A DNA stretch of 64,000 bases. Origin: Amaranthus tricolor (taxonomy: Eukaryota > Streptophyta > Magnoliopsida > Caryophyllales > Amaranthaceae). The translations under genes were made by a program, and so were the position numbers. Below, piece after piece: positions 13,001-28,499 of this stretch (positions are counted from its first letter, which is position 1; the number at the start of each line of letters is the position of its first letter). The notes below the pieces were generated by a model. It saw nothing but the letters and a program-made list of their open reading frames with translations. It had not been told where the DNA came from and did no database searches. The stretch is from positions 8,481,398 to 8,545,397 of the forward strand of contig NC_080057.1 in NCBI RefSeq assembly GCF_026212465.1. The letters run 5' to 3'.

Positions 13001-16000
13001 TTGATCCTTGTTCATTCTTCATCGTTCATTCTTCATTGATCATTGATCCTTGTTCATTCTTCATCGTTCATTCTTCATTGATCATTGATCCTTGTTCATT
13101 CTTCATCGTTCATTCTTCATTGATCATTGATCATTGTTCATTCTTCATCGTTCATTCGTCATTCGTCATTGATCATTGATCCTTGTTCATTCTTCATCGT
13201 TCATTCTTCATTGATCATTGATCCTTGTTCATTCTTCATCGTTCATTCGTCATTGACCATTGATCTTTGTTTATTCTTCATCGTTCATTATTCATTGATC
13301 ATTGATCCTTGTTCATTCTTCATCGTTCATTTGTCATTGATAATTGATCCTTGTTTATTCTTCATCGTTCATTCTTCATTGAACATTGATCCTTGTTCAT
13401 TCTTCATCGTTCATTCTTCATTGATCATTGATCCTTGTTCATTCTTCATCGTTCATTCGTCATTGATCATTGATCCTTGTTCATTCTTCATCGTTCATTC
13501 TTCATTGACCATTGATCCTTGTTAATTCTTCATCGTTCATTCGTCATTGACCATTAATCCTTGTTCATTCTTCATCGTTCATTCTTCATTGATCATTGAT
13601 CCTTGTTTATTCTTCATCGTTCATTCTTCATTGAACATTAATCCTTGTTCATTCTTCATCGTTCATTCTTCATTGATCATTGACCCTTGTTCATTCTTCA
13701 TCGTTCATTCTTCATTGATCATTAATCCTTGTTTATTCTTCATCGTTCATTCTTCATTGATCATTAATCCTTGTTCATTCTTCATCGTTCATTCTTCATT
13801 GATCATTGACCCTTGTTCATTCTTCATCGTTCATTCTTCATTGATCATTGATCCTTGTTCATTCTTCATCGTTCATTCGTCATTGATCATTGATCCTTGT
13901 TCATTCTTCATCGTTCATTCTTCATTGATCATTGATCCTTGTTCATTCTTCATCGTTCATTCTTCATTGATCATTGATCCTTGTTCATTCTTCATCGTTC
14001 ATTCGTCATTCATCATTGATCCTTGTTCATTCTTCATCGTTCATTCTTCATTGATCATTGATCCTTGTTCATTCTTCATCGTTCATCCTTCATTGATCAT
14101 TGATCCTTGTTCATTGTTCATCGTTCATTCGTCATTGACCATTGATCCTTGTTCATTCTTCTTCGTTCATTCGTCATTGACCATTAATTCTTGTTTATTC
14201 TTCATCGTTCATTCTTCATTGATCATTGATCCTTTTTCATTCTTCATCGTTCATTTGTCATTGATAATTGATCCTAGTTTATTCTTCATCGTTCATTCTT
14301 CATTGATCATTGATCCTTGTTCATTCTTCATCGTTCATTCTTCATTGATCATTGATCCTGGTTCATTCTTCATCGTTCATCTTGTTCATTCTTCATCGTT
14401 TATTCTTCATTGATCATTGATCCTTGTTCATTCTTCATCGTTCATTCGTCATTCATCACTGATCCTTGTTCATTCTTCATCGTTCATTCGTCATTGACCA
14501 TTGATCCTTGTTCATTCTTTATCGTTCATTCGTCATTGATCATTGATCCTTGTTCATTCTTCATCGTTCATTCTTCATTGATCATTGATCCTTGTTCATT
14601 CTTCATCGTTCATTCGTCATTGACCATTAATCCTTGTTCATTCTTCATCGTTCATTCTTCATTGAGCATTAATCTTTGTTCATTCTTCATCGTTCATTCT
14701 TCATTGATCATTGTTCCTTGTTCATTCTTCATCGTTCATTCGTCATTGACCATTGATCCTTGTTTATTCTTCATCGTTCATTCTTCATTGATCATTGATC
14801 CTTGTTCATTCTTCATCGTTCATTCTTCATTGATCATTGATCCTTGTTCATTGTTCATCGTTCATTCGTCATTGACTATTGATCCTTGTTCATTCTTCAT
14901 CGTTCATTCTTCATTGATCATTGATCCTTGTTTATTCTTCATCGTTCATTCTTCATTGATCATTGATCCTTGTTCATTCTTCATTGACTATTGATCCTTG
15001 TTCATTCTTCATTGTTCATTGTTCATTGATCATTGATCCTTGTTCATTCTTCTTCGTTCATTCTTCATTGATCTTGGATCCTTGTTCATTCCTCATCGTT
15101 CATTCTTCATTGATCATTGATCCTTGTTCATTCTTCATCGTTCATTCGTCATTGACCATTGATCCTTGTTCATTCTTCATCGTCCATTCGTCATTGATCA
15201 TTGATCCTTGTTCATTCTTTCATTCTTCATTGATCATTGATTCTTGTTCATTCTTCATCGTTCATTCGTTATTGATCATTGATCCTTGTTTATTCTTCAT
15301 CATTTATTCTTCATTGATCATTGATCCTTGTTCATTCTACATCGTTCATTCGTCATTGACCATTAATCCTTGTTCATTCTTCATCGTTCATTCTTCATTG
15401 ATCATTGATCCTTGTTCATTCTTCATCGTTCATTCTTCATTGATCATTGATCCTTGTTCATTCTTCATCGTTCATTCGTCATTCATCATTGATCCTTGTT
15501 CATTCTTCATCGTTCATTCTTCATTGATCATTGATCCTTGTTCATTCTTCCTCGTTCATTCTTCATAGATCATTGATTCTTGTTCACTCTTCATCGTTCA
15601 TTCTTCATTGATCATTGATCCTTGTTCATTCTTCATCGTTCATTCGTCATTGACCATTGATCCTTGTTCATTCTTCATCGTTCATTCGTCATTGATCATT
15701 GATCCTTGTTCATTCTTCATTGATCATTGATCCTTGTTCATTCTTCATCGTTCATTCGTCATTGACCATTAATCCTTGTTCATTCTTCATCGTTCATTCT
15801 TCATTGATCATTGATCCTTGTTCATTCTTCATCGTTCATCCTTCATTGATCATTGATTCTTGTTCATTCTTCATCGTTCATTCGTCATTGACCATTAATC
15901 CTTGTTCATTCTTCATCGTTCATTCTTCATTGATCATTGATCCTTGTTCATTCTTCATCGTTCATTTGTCATTGATAATTCATCCTTGTTTATTCTTCAT

Positions 16001-19000
16001 CGTTCATTCTTCATTGATCATTGATCCTTGTTCATTCTTCATCGTTCATTCTTCATTGATCATTGATCCTTGTTCATTCTTCATCGTTCATTCGTCATTG
16101 ATCATTGATCCTTGTTCATTCTTCATTGACCATTGATCCTTGTTCATTCTTCATCGTTCATTCTTCATTGATCATTGATCTTTGTTCATTCTTCATTGAT
16201 CATTGATCCTTGTTCATTCTTCATCGTCCATTCGTCATTGATCATTGATCCAGGGTTCATTCTTCATCGTTCATTCTTCATTGATCATTGATTCTTGTTG
16301 ATTCTTCATCGTTCATTCGTTATTGATCATTGATCCTTGTTTATTCTTCATCATTTATTCTTCATTGATCATTGATCCTTGTTCATTCTACATCGTTCAT
16401 TCGTCATTGACCATTGATCCTTGTTCATTCTTCATCGTTCATTCTTCATTGATCATTGATCCTTGTTCATTCTTCATCGTTCATTCTTCATTGAGCATTA
16501 ATCTTTGTTCATTCTTCATCGTTCATTCTTCGTTGATCATTGATCCTTGTTCATTCTTCATCGTTCATTCGTCATTCATCATTGATCCTTGTTCATTCTT
16601 CATCGTTCATTCTTCATTGATCATTGATCCTTGTTCATTCTTCATCGTTCATCCTTCATTGATCATTAATCCTTGTTCATTCTTCATCGTTCATTCGTCA
16701 TTGACCATTGATCCTTGTTCATTCTTCATCGTTCATTCGTCATTGACCATTAATCCTTGTTTATTCTTCATTGTTAATTCTTCATTGATCATTGATCCTT
16801 GTTCATTCTTCATCGTTCATTCTTCATTGATCATTGATACTTGTTCATTCTTCATCGTTCATTCGTCATTCACCATTAATCCTTGTTCATTCTTCATCTT
16901 TCATTCTTCATTGATCATTGATCCTTGTTCATTCTTCATCGTTCATTCGTCATTGACCATTAATCCTAGTTCATTCTTCATCGTTCATTCGTCATTGATC
17001 ATTGATCCTTGTTCATTCTTTATCGTTCATTTGTCATTGATCATTGAGCCTTGTTCATTCTTCATCGTTCATTCTTCATTGATCATTGATCCTTGTTCAT
17101 TCTTCATCGTTCATTCTTCATTGATCATTGATACTTGTTCATTCTTCATCGTTCATTCGTCATTGACCATTAATCCTTGTTCATTCTTCATCGTTCATTC
17201 TTCATTGATCATTGATCCTTGTTCATTCTTCATCGTTCATTCGTCATTGACTATTGATCCTTGTGTATTCTTCATCGTTCATTCTTCATTGATCATTGAT
17301 CCATGTTCATTCTTCATCGTTCATTCTTCATTGATCATTGATCCTTGTTCATTCTTCATTGACTGTTCATCCTTGTTCATTCTTCATTGTTCATTCTTCA
17401 TTGATGATTAATCCTTGTTCATTCTTCTTCGTTCATTCTTCATTGATCATGGATCCTTGTTCATTCCTCATCGTTCATTCTTCATTGATCATTGATCCTT
17501 GTTCATTCTTCATCGTTCATTCGTCATTGACGATTGATCCTTGTTCATTCTTCATCGTCCATTCGTTATTGATCATTGATCCTTGTTCATTCTTCATCGT
17601 TCATTCTTCATTGATCATTGATTCTTGTTCATTCTTCATCGTTCATTCGTCATTGATCATTGATCCTTGTTCATTCTTCATCATTTATTCTTCATTGATC
17701 ATTGATCCTTGTTGATTCTACATCGTTCATTCGTCATTGACCATTAATCCTTGTTCATTCTTCATCGTTCATTCTTCATTGATCATTGATCCTTGTTCAT
17801 TCTTCATTGTTCATTCTTCATTGAGCATTAATCTTTGTTCATTCTTCATCGTTCATTCTTCATTGAGCATTGATCTTTGTTCATTCTTCATCGTTCATTC
17901 TTCATTGATCATTGATCCTTGTTCATTATTCATCGTTCATTCTTCATTCATCATTGATCCTTGTTCATTCTTCATCGTTCATTCTTCATTGACCATTGAT
18001 CCTTGTTCATTCTTCATCGTTCATTCCTCATTCATCATTGACCCTTGTTCATTCTTCATAACTCATTCTTCATTGATCATTGATCCTTGTTCATTCTTCA
18101 TCGCTCATTCGTCATTGATCATTGATCCTTGTTCATTCTTCATCGTTCATTCTTCATTGACCATTTATCCTTGTTCATTCTTCATCGTTCATTCGTTATT
18201 GATCATTGATCCTTGTTCATTCTTCATCATTTATTCTTCATTGATCATTGATCCTTGTCCATTCTACATCGTTCATTCGTCATTGACCATTAATCCTTGT
18301 TCATTCTTCATCGTTCATTCTTCATTGATCATTGATCCTTGTTCATTCTTCATCGTTCATTCTTCATTGAGCATTAATCTTTGTTCATTCTTCATCGTTC
18401 ATTCTTCATTGATCATTGATCGTTGTTCATTCTTCATCGTTCATTCTTCATTCATCATTGATCCTTGTTCATTCTTCATTGATCATTGATTCTTGTTCAT
18501 TCTTCATCGTTCATCCTTCATTGATCATTGATCCTTGTTCATTCTTCATCGTTCATTCGTCATTGACCATTAATCCTTGTTCATTCTTCATCGTTCATTC
18601 TTCATTGATCATTGATCCTTGTTTATTCTTCATCGTTCATTCTTCATTGATCATTAATCCTTGTTCATTCTTCATCGTTCATTCTTTATTGATTAATGAC
18701 CCTTGTTCATTCTTCATCGTTCATTCTTCATTGATCATTGATCCTTGTTCATTCTTCATCGTTCATTCGTCATTGATCATTGATCCTAGTTCATTCTTCA
18801 TCGTTCATTCGTCATTGATCATTGATCCTTGTTCATTCTTTATCGTTCATTCTTCATAGACCATTGATCCTTGTTCATTCTTCATCGTTCATTCTTCATT
18901 GATCATTGATCCTTGTTCATTCTTCATCGTTCATCCTTCATTGATCGTTGATCCTTGTTCATTCTTCATCGTTCATTCGTCATTGACCATTAATCCTTGT

Positions 19001-19816
19001 TCATTCTTCATCGTTCATTCTTCATTGATCATTGATCCTTGTTTATTCTTCATCGTTCATTCTTCATTGATCATTAATCCTTGTTCATTCTTTATCGTTC
19101 ATTCTTCATTGATCATTGATCCTTGTTCATTCTTCATCGTTCATTCTTCATTGATCATTGATCCTTGTTCATTCTTCATCGTTCATCCTTCATTGATCAT
19201 TGATCCTTGTTCATTCTTCATCGTTCATTCGACATTGACCATTAATCCTTGTTCAATCTTCATCGTTCATTCTTCATTGATCATTGATCCTTGTTCATTG
19301 TTCATCGTTCATTCGTCATTGACTATTGATCCTTGTTTATTCTTCATCGTTCATTCTTCATCGTTCATTCTTCATTGATCATTGATCCTTGTTCATTCTT
19401 CATTGACTATTGATCCTTGTTCATTCTTCATTGTTCATTCTTCATTGATCATTGATCCTTGTTCATTCTTCTTCGTTCATTCTTCATTGATCATGGATCA
19501 TTGTTCATTCCTCATCTTTCATTCTTCATTGATCATTGATCCTTGTTCATTCTTCATCGTTCATTCGTCATTGACCATTGATTCTTGTTCATTCTTCATC
19601 GTTCATTCGTCATTGACCATTAATCCATGTTCATTCTTCATCGTTCATTCTTCATTGATCATTGATCCTTGTTTATTCTTCATCGTTCATTCTTCATTGA
19701 TCATTAATCCTTGTTCATTCTTCATCGTTCATTCTTCATTGATCATTGATCCTTGTTCATTCTTCATCGTTCATTCTTCATTGATCATTGATCCTTGTTC
19801 ATTCTTCATCGTTCAT
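5931..19816. repeat. Duplication of about 8.48 kb, left arm
   Basis: The variant-monomer order from 5931 to about 7657 recurs at 14410 to about 16136 with a constant offset of 8,479 bp. The next shared block starts at 7843 and 16323 (offset 8,480). Later blocks at 10657 and 18899 (offset 8,242) and at 11126 and 19382 (offset 8,256) show the correspondence continuing to about 11560 versus 19816, with a few internal deletions of whole monomers. The two copies lie head to tail. Separately, about 90-970 corresponds to about 8048-8930 (offset 7,958), and about 450-1837 reappears with a deletion before 14413. The local array has therefore been copied in multi-kilobase steps as well as by single monomers. 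Confidence 0.85.
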
Positions 19817-21725
19817 CGTTCATTGATCATTGATCCTTGTTTATTCTTCATCGTTCATTCGTCATTGACCATTAATCCTTGTTCATTCTTCATCGTTCAT
19901 TCTTCATTGATCATTAATCCTTGTTTATTCTTCATCGTTCATTCTTCATTGATCATTAATCCTTGTTCATTCTTCATCGTTCATTCTTCATTGATCATTG
20001 ACCCTTGTTCATTCTTCATCGTTCATTGTTCATTGATCATTGATCCTTGTTCATTCTTCATCGTTCATTCTTCATTGATCATTGATCCTTGTTCATTCTT
20101 CATCGTTCATTCGTCATTGACTATTGATCCTTGTTCATTCTTCATCGTTTATTCTTCATTGATCATTAATCCTTGTTTATTCATAATCGTTCATTCTTCA
20201 TTGATCATTAATCCTTGTTCATTCTTCATCGTTCATTCTTCATTGATCATTGACCCTTGTTCATTCTTCATCGTTCATTCTTCATTGATCATTGATCCTT
20301 GTTCATTCTTCATCGTTCATTCTTCATTGATCATTGATCCTAGTTCATTCTTCATCTTTCATTCTTCATTGATCATTGATCCTTGTTCATTCTTCATCGT
20401 TCATTCTTCATTGATCATTGATCCTTGTTTATTCTTCATCGTTCATTCGTAATTCATCATTGATCCTTGTTCATTCTTCATCGTTCATTCTTCATTGATC
20501 ATTGATCCTTGTTCATTCTTCATCGTTCATTCGTCATTGACCATTAATCCTTGTTCATTCTTCATCGTTCATTCTTCATTGATCATTGATCCTTGTTCAT
20601 TCTTCATCGTTCATTTGTCATTGATCATTGATCCTTGTTCATTCTTCATCGTTCATTCTTCATTGATCATTGATCCTTGTTGATTCTTCATCGTTCATTC
20701 TTCATTGATCATTGATCCTTGTTCATTCTTCATTGACTATTGATCCTTGTTCATTCTTCATTGATCATTGATCCTTGTTCATTCTTCTTCGTTCATTCTT
20801 CATTGATCATGGATCCTTGTTCATTCCTCATCGTTCATTCTTCATTGATCATTGATCCTTGTTCATTCTTCATCGTTCATTCGTCATTGACCATTGATCC
20901 TTGTTCATTCTTCATCGTCCATTCGTCATTGATCATTGATCCTTGTTCATTCTTCATCGTTCATTCTTCATTGATCATTGATTCTTGTTCATTCTTCATC
21001 GTTCATTCGTTATTGATCATTGATCCTTGTTCATTCTTCATCATTTATTCTTCATTGATCATTGATCCGTGTCCATTCTACATCGTTCATTCGTCATTGA
21101 CCATTAATCCTTGTTCATTCTTCATCGTTCATTCTTCATTGATCATTGATCCTTGTTCATTCTTCATTGAGCATTCTTCATTGAGCATTAATCTTTGTTC
21201 ATTCTTCATCGTTCATTCTTCATTGATCATTGATCCTTGTTCATTCTTCATCGTTCATTCTTCATTCATCATTGATCCTTGTTCATTCTTCATCGTTCAT
21301 TCTTCATTGATCATTGATTCTTGTTCATTCTTCATCGTTCATCCTTCATTGATCATTGATCCTTGTTCATTCTTCATCGTTCATTTGCATTGACCATTAA
21401 TCCTTGTTCATTCTTCATCGTTCATTCTTCATTGATCATTGATCCTTGTTCAATCTTCATCGTTCATTCTTCATTGATCATTGATCCTTGTTCATTCTTC
21501 ATCGTTCATCCTTCATTGATCATTGATCCTTGTTCATTCTTCATCGTTCATTCGTCATTGACCATTAATCCTTGTTCATTCTTCATCGTTCATTCTTCAT
21601 TGATCATTAATCCTTGTTTATTCTTCATCGTTCATTCTTCATTGATCATTAATCCTTGTTCATTCTTCATCGTTCATTCTTCATAGATCATTGACCCTTG
21701 TTCATTCTTCATCGTTCAATGTTCA

Positions 21726-24700
21726 TTGATCATTGATCCTTGTTCATTCTTCATCGTTCATTCTTCATTGATCATTGATCCTTGTTCATTCTTTATCGTT
21801 CATTCGTCATTGATCATTGATCCTTGTTCATTCTTCATCGTTCATTCTTCATTGATCATTAATCCTTGTTTATTCATCATCGTTCATTCTTCATTGATCA
21901 TTAATCCTTGTTCATTCTTCATCGTTCATTCTTCATTGATCATTGACCCTTGTTCATTCTTCATCGTTCATTCTTCATTGATCATTGATCCTTGTTCATT
22001 CTTCATCGTTCATTCTTTATTGATCATTGATCCTAGTTCATTCTTCATCTTTCATTCTTCATTGATCATTGATCCTTGTTCATTCTTCATCGTTCATTCT
22101 TCATTGATCATTGATCCTTGTTTATTCTTCATCGTTCATTCGTAATTCATCATTGATCCTTGTTCATTCTTCATCGTTCATTCTTCATTGATCATTGATC
22201 CTTGTTCATTCTTCATCGTTCATTCGTCATTGACCATTAATCCTTGTTCATTCTTCATCGTTCATTCTTCATTGATCATTGATCTTTGTTCATTCTTCAT
22301 CGTTCATTTGTCATTGATCATTGATCCTTGTTCATTCTTCATCGTTCATTCTTCATTGATCATTGATCCTTGTTCATTCTTCATCGTTCATTCTTCATTG
22401 ATCATTGATCCTTGTTCATTCTTCATCGTTCATTCGTCATTGACCATTAATCCTTGTTTATTCTTCATCGTTCATTCTTCATTGATCATTGATCCTTGTT
22501 CATTCTTCATCGTTCATTTGTCATTGATAATTGATCCTTGTTCATTCTTCATCGTTCATTCTTCATTGATCATTGATCCTTGTTCATTCTTCATCGTTCA
22601 TTCAAAATTGACCATTAATCCTTGTTCATTCTTTATCGTTCATTCTTCATTGATCATTGATCCTTGTTCATTCTTCATCGTTCATTCGTCATTTACTAAT
22701 GATCCTTGTTCATTCTTCATCGTTCATTCTTCATTGATCATTGATCCTTGTTCATTCTTCATCGTTCATTCTTCATTGAGCATTAATCTTTGTTCATTCT
22801 TCATCGTTCATTCTTCATTGATCATTGATCCTTGTTCATTCTTCATCGTTCATTCTTCATTCATCATTGATCCTTGTTCATTCTTCATCGTTCATTCTTC
22901 ATTGATCATTGATTCTTGTTCATTCTTCATCGTTCATCCTTCATTGATCATTGATCCTTGCTCATTCTTCATCGTTCATTCGTCATTGACTATTAATCCT
23001 TGTTCATTCTTCATCGTTCATTCTTCATTGATCATTGATCCTTGTTTATTCTTCATCGTTCATTCTTCATTGATCATTAATCCTTGTTCATTCTTCATCG
23101 TTCATTCTTCATTGATCAATGACCCTTGTTCATTCTTCATCGTTCATTCTTCATTGATCATTGATCCTTGTTTATTCTTCATCGTTCATTCGTAATTCAT
23201 CATTGATCCTTGTTCATTCTTTATCGTTCATTCTTCATTGATTATTGATCCTTGTTCATTCTTCATCGTTCATTCGTCATTGACCATTAATCCTTGTTCA
23301 TTCTTCATCGTTCATTCTTCATTGATCATTAATCTTTGTTTATTCTTCATCGTTCATTCTTCATTGATCATTAATCCTTGTTCATTCTTCATCGTTCATT
23401 CTTCATAGATCATTGACCCTTGTTCATTCTTCATCGTTCAATGTTCATTGATCATTGATCCTTGTTCATTCTTCATCGTTCATTCTTCATTGATCATTGA
23501 TCCTTGTTCATTCTTTATCGTTCATTCGTCATTGATCATTGATCCTTGTTCATTCTTCATCGTTCATTCTTCATTGATCATTAATCCTTGTTTATTCATC
23601 ATCGTTCATTCTTCATTGATCATTAATCCTTGTTCATTCTTCATCGTTCATTCTTCATTGATCATTGACCCTTGTTCATTCTTCATCGTTCATTCTTCAT
23701 TGATCATTGATCCTTGTTCATTCTTCATCGTTCATTCTTTATTGATCATTGATCCTAGTTCATTCTTCATCTTTCATTCTTCATTGATCATTGATCCTTG
23801 TTCATTCTTCATCGTTCATTCTTCATTGATCATTGATCCTTGTTTATTCTTCATCGTTCATTCGTAATTCATCATTGATCCTTGTTCATTCTTCATCGTT
23901 CATTCTTCATTGATCATTGATCTTTGTTCATTCTTCATCGTTCATTTGTCATTGATCATTGATCCTTGTTCATTCTTCATCGTTCATTCTTCATTGATCA
24001 TTGATCCTTGTTCATTCTTCATCGTTCATTCTTCATTGATCATTGATCCTTGTTCATTCTTCATCGTTCATTCGTCATTGACCATTAATCCTTGTTTATT
24101 CTTCATCGTTCATTCTTCATTGATCATTGATCCTTGTTCATTCTTCATCGTTCATTTGTCATTGATAATTGATCCTTGTTCATTCTTCATCGTTCATTCT
24201 TCACTGATCATTGATCCTTGTTCATTCTTCATCGTTCATTCAAAATTGACCATTAATCCTTGTTCATTCTTTATCGTTCATTCTTCATTGATCATTGATC
24301 CTTGTTCATTCTTCATCGTTCATTCGTCATTTACTAATGATCCTTGTTCATTCTTCATCGTTCATTCTTCATTGATCATTGATCCTTGTTCATTCTTCAT
24401 CGTTCATTCTTCATTGAGCATTAATCTTTGTTCATTCTTCATCGTTCATTCTTCATTGATCATTGATCCTTGTTCATTCTTCATCGTTCATTCTTCATTC
24501 ATCATTGATCCTTGTTCATTCTTCATCGTTCATTCTTCATTGATCATTGATTCTTGTTCATTCTTCATCGTTCATCCTTCATTGATCATTGATCCTTGCT
24601 CATTCTTCATCGTTCATTCGTCATTGACTATTAATCCTTGTTCATTCTTCATCGTTCATTCTTCATTGATCATTGATCCTTGTTTATTCTTCATCGTTCA

Positions 24701-27700
24701 TTCTTCATTGATCATTAATCCTTGTTCATTCTTCATCGTTCATTCTTCATTGATCAATGACCCTTGTTCATTCTTCATCGTTCATTCTTCATTGATCATT
24801 GATCCTTGTTTATTCTTCATCGTTCATTCGTAATTCATCATTGATCCTTGTTCATTCTTTATCGTTCATTCTTCATTGATTATTGATCCTTGTTCATTCT
24901 TCATCGTTCATTCGTCATTGACCATTAATCCTTGTTCATTCTTCATCGTTCATTCTTCATTGATCATTAATCTTTGTTTATTCTTCATCGTTCATTCTTC
25001 ATTGATCATTAATCCTTGTTCATTCTTCATCGTTCATTCTTCATAGATCATTGACCCTTGTTCATTCTTCATCGTTCAATGTTCATTGATCATTGATCCT
25101 TGTTCATTCTTCATCGTTCATTCTTCATTGATCATTGATCCTTGTTCATTCTTTATCGTTCATTCGTCATTGATCATTGATCCTTGTTCATTCTTCATCG
25201 TTCATTCTTCATTGATCATTAATCCTTGTTTATTCATCATCGTTCATTCTTCATTGATCATTAATCCTTGTTCATTCTTCATCGTTCATTCTTCATTGAT
25301 CATTGACCCTTGTTCATTCTTCATCGTTCATTCTTCATTGATCATTGATCCTTGTTCATTCTTCATCGTTCATTCTTTATTGATCATTGATCCTAGTTCA
25401 TTCTTCATCTTTCATTCTTCATTGATCATTGATCCTTGTTCATTCTTCATCGTTCATTCTTCATTGATCATTGATCCTTGTTTATTCTTCATCGTTCATT
25501 CGTAATTCATCATTGATCCTTGTTCATTCTTCATCGTTCATTCTTCATTGATCATTGATCTTTGTTCATTCTTCATCGTTCATTTGTCATTGATCATTGA
25601 TCCTTGTTCATTCTTCATCGTTCATTCTTCATTGATCATTGATCCTTGTTCATTCTTCATCGTTCATTCTTCATTGATCATTGATCCTTGTTCATTCTTC
25701 ATCGTTCATTCGTCATTGACCATTAATCCTTGTTTATTCTTCATCGTTCATTCTTCATTGATCATTGATCCTTGTTCATTCTTCATCGTTCATTTGTCAT
25801 TGATAATTGATCCTTGTTCATTCTTCATCGTTCATTCTTCACTGATCATTGATCCTTGTTCATTCTTCATCGTTCATTCAAAATTGACCATTAATCCTTG
25901 TTCATTCTTTATCGTTCATTCTTCATTGATCATTGATCCTTGTTCATTCTTCATCGTTCATTCGTCATTTACTAATGATCCTTGTTCATTCTTCATCGTT
26001 CATTCTTCATTGATCATTGATCCTTGTTCATTCTTCATCGTTCATTCTTCATTGAGCATTAATCTTTGTTCATTCTTCATCGTTCATTCTTCATTGATCA
26101 TTGATCCTTGTTCATTCTTCATCGTTCATTCTTCATTCATCATTGATCCTTGTTCATTCTTCATCGTTCATTCTTCATTGATCATTGATTCTTGTTCATT
26201 CTTCATCGTTCATCCTTCATTGATCATTGATCCTTGCTCATTCTTCATCGTTCATTCGTCATTGACTATTAATCCTTGTTCATTCTTCATCGTTCATTCT
26301 TCATTGATCATTGATCCTTGTTTATTCTTCATCGTTCATTCTTCATTGATCATTAATCCTTGTTCATTCTTCATCGTTCATTCTTCATTGATCAATGACC
26401 CTTGTTCATTCTTCATCGTTCATTCTTCATTGATCATTGATCCTTGTTCATTCTTCATCGTTCATTCGTCATTGATCATTGATCCTAGTTCATTCTTCAT
26501 CGTTCATTCGTCATTGATCATTGATCCTTGTTCATTCTTTATCGTTCATTCTTCATAGACCATTGATCCTTGTTCATTCTTCATCGTTCATTCTTCATTG
26601 ATCATTGATCCTTGTTCATTCTTCATCGTTCATCCTTCATTGATCATTGATCCTTGTTCATTCTTCATCGTTCATTCGACATTGACCATTAATCCTTGTT
26701 CAGTCTTCATCGTTCATTCTTCATTGATCATTGATCCTTGTTTATTCTTCATCGTTCATTCGTAATTCATCATTGATCCTTGTTCATTCTTCATCGTTCA
26801 TTCTTCATTGATCATTGATCTTTGTTCATTCTTCATCGTTCATTTGTCATTGATCATTGATCCTTGTTCATTCTTCATCGTTCATTCTTCATTGATCATT
26901 GATCCTTGTTCATTCTTCAACGTTCATTCTTCATTGATCATTGATCCTTGTTCATTCTTCATCGTTCATTCGTCATTGACCATTAATCCTTGTTTATTCT
27001 TCATCGTTCATTCTTCATTGATCATTGATCCTTGTTCATTCTTCATCGTTCATTTGTCATTGATAATTGATCCTTGTTCATTCTTCATCGTTCATTCTTC
27101 ATTGATCATTGATCCTTGTTCATTCTTCATCGTTCATTCAAAATTGACCATTAATCCTTGTTCATTCTTTATCGTTCATTCTTCATTGATCATTGATCCT
27201 TGTTCATTCTTCATCGTTCATTCGTCATTTACTAATGATCCTTGTTCATTCTTCATCGTTCATTCTTCATTGATCATTGATCCTTGTTCATTCTTCATCG
27301 TTCATTCTTCATTGAGCATTAATCTTTGTTCATTCTTCATCGTTCATTCTTCATTGATCATTGATCCTTGTTCATTCTTCATCGTTCATTCTTCATTCAT
27401 CATTGATCCTTGTTCATTCTTCATCGTTCATTCTTCATTGATCATTGATTCTTGTTCATTCTTCATCGTTCATCCTTCATTGATCATTGATCCTTGCTCA
27501 TTCTTCATCGTTCATTCGTCATTGACTATTAATCCTTGTTCATTCTTCATCGTTCATTCTTCATTGATCATTGATCCTTGTTTATTCTTCATCGTTCATT
27601 CTTCATTGATCATTAATCCTTGTTCATTCTTCATCGTTCATTCTTCATTGATCAATGACCCTTGTTCATTCTTCATCGTTCATTCTTCATTGATCATTGA

Positions 27701-27857
27701 TCCTTGTTCATTCTTCATCGTTCATTCGTCATTGATCATTGATCCTAGTTCATTCTTCATCGTTCATTCGTCATTGATCATTGATCCTTGTTCATTCTTT
27801 ATCGTTCATTCTTCATAGACCATTGATCCTTGTTCATTCTTCATCGTTCATTCTTCA
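21726..27857. repeat. Higher-order repeats of 41, 39 and 30 monomers
   Basis: An identical run of 139 residues in the open frame starts at 21726, 23448 and 25086. The steps are 1,722 bp (exactly 41 monomers) and 1,638 bp (exactly 39 monomers). A second shared block starts at 25548 and 26808, a step of 1,260 bp (exactly 30 monomers). The shared blocks carry private markers: CATTCAAAATTG (near 22599, 24237, 25876 and 27136), CATTTACTAATG, and a TAG stop within CTTCATAGATC near 21681, 23403 and 25041. The copies look almost identical by eye, pointing to the most recent amplification in the left arm. Confidence 0.92.
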
Positions 27858-28499
27858 TTGATCATTGATCCTTGTTCATTCTTCATCGTTCATCCTTCAT
27901 TGATCATTGATCCTTGTTCATTCTTCATCGTTCATTCGACATTGACCATTAATCCTTGTTCAGTCTTCATCGTTCATTCTTCATTGATCATTGATCCTTG
28001 TTCATTGTTCATCGTTCATTCGTCATTGACTATTGATCCTTGTTTATTCTTCATCGTTCATTCTTCATTGATCATTGATCCTTGTTCATTCTTCATTGAC
28101 TATTGATCCTTGTTCATTCTTCATTGTTCATTCTTCATTGATCATTGATCCTTGTTCATTCTTCTTCGTTCATTCTTCATTGATCATGGATCCTTGTTCA
28201 TTCCTCATTTGTTCATTCTTCATTGATCATTGATCCTTGTTCATTCTTCATCGTTCATTCGTCATTGACCATTGATTCTTTTTCATTCTTCATCGTTCAT
28301 TCGTCATTGACCATTAATCCATGTTCATTCTTCATCGTTCATTCTTCATTGATCATTGATCCTTGTTTATTCTTCATCGTTCATTCTTCATTGATCATTA
28401 ATCCTTGTTCATTCTTCATCGTTCATTCTTCATTGATAATTGATCCTTGTTCATTCTTCATCGTTCATTTTTCATTGATCATTGATCCTTGTTCATTAT

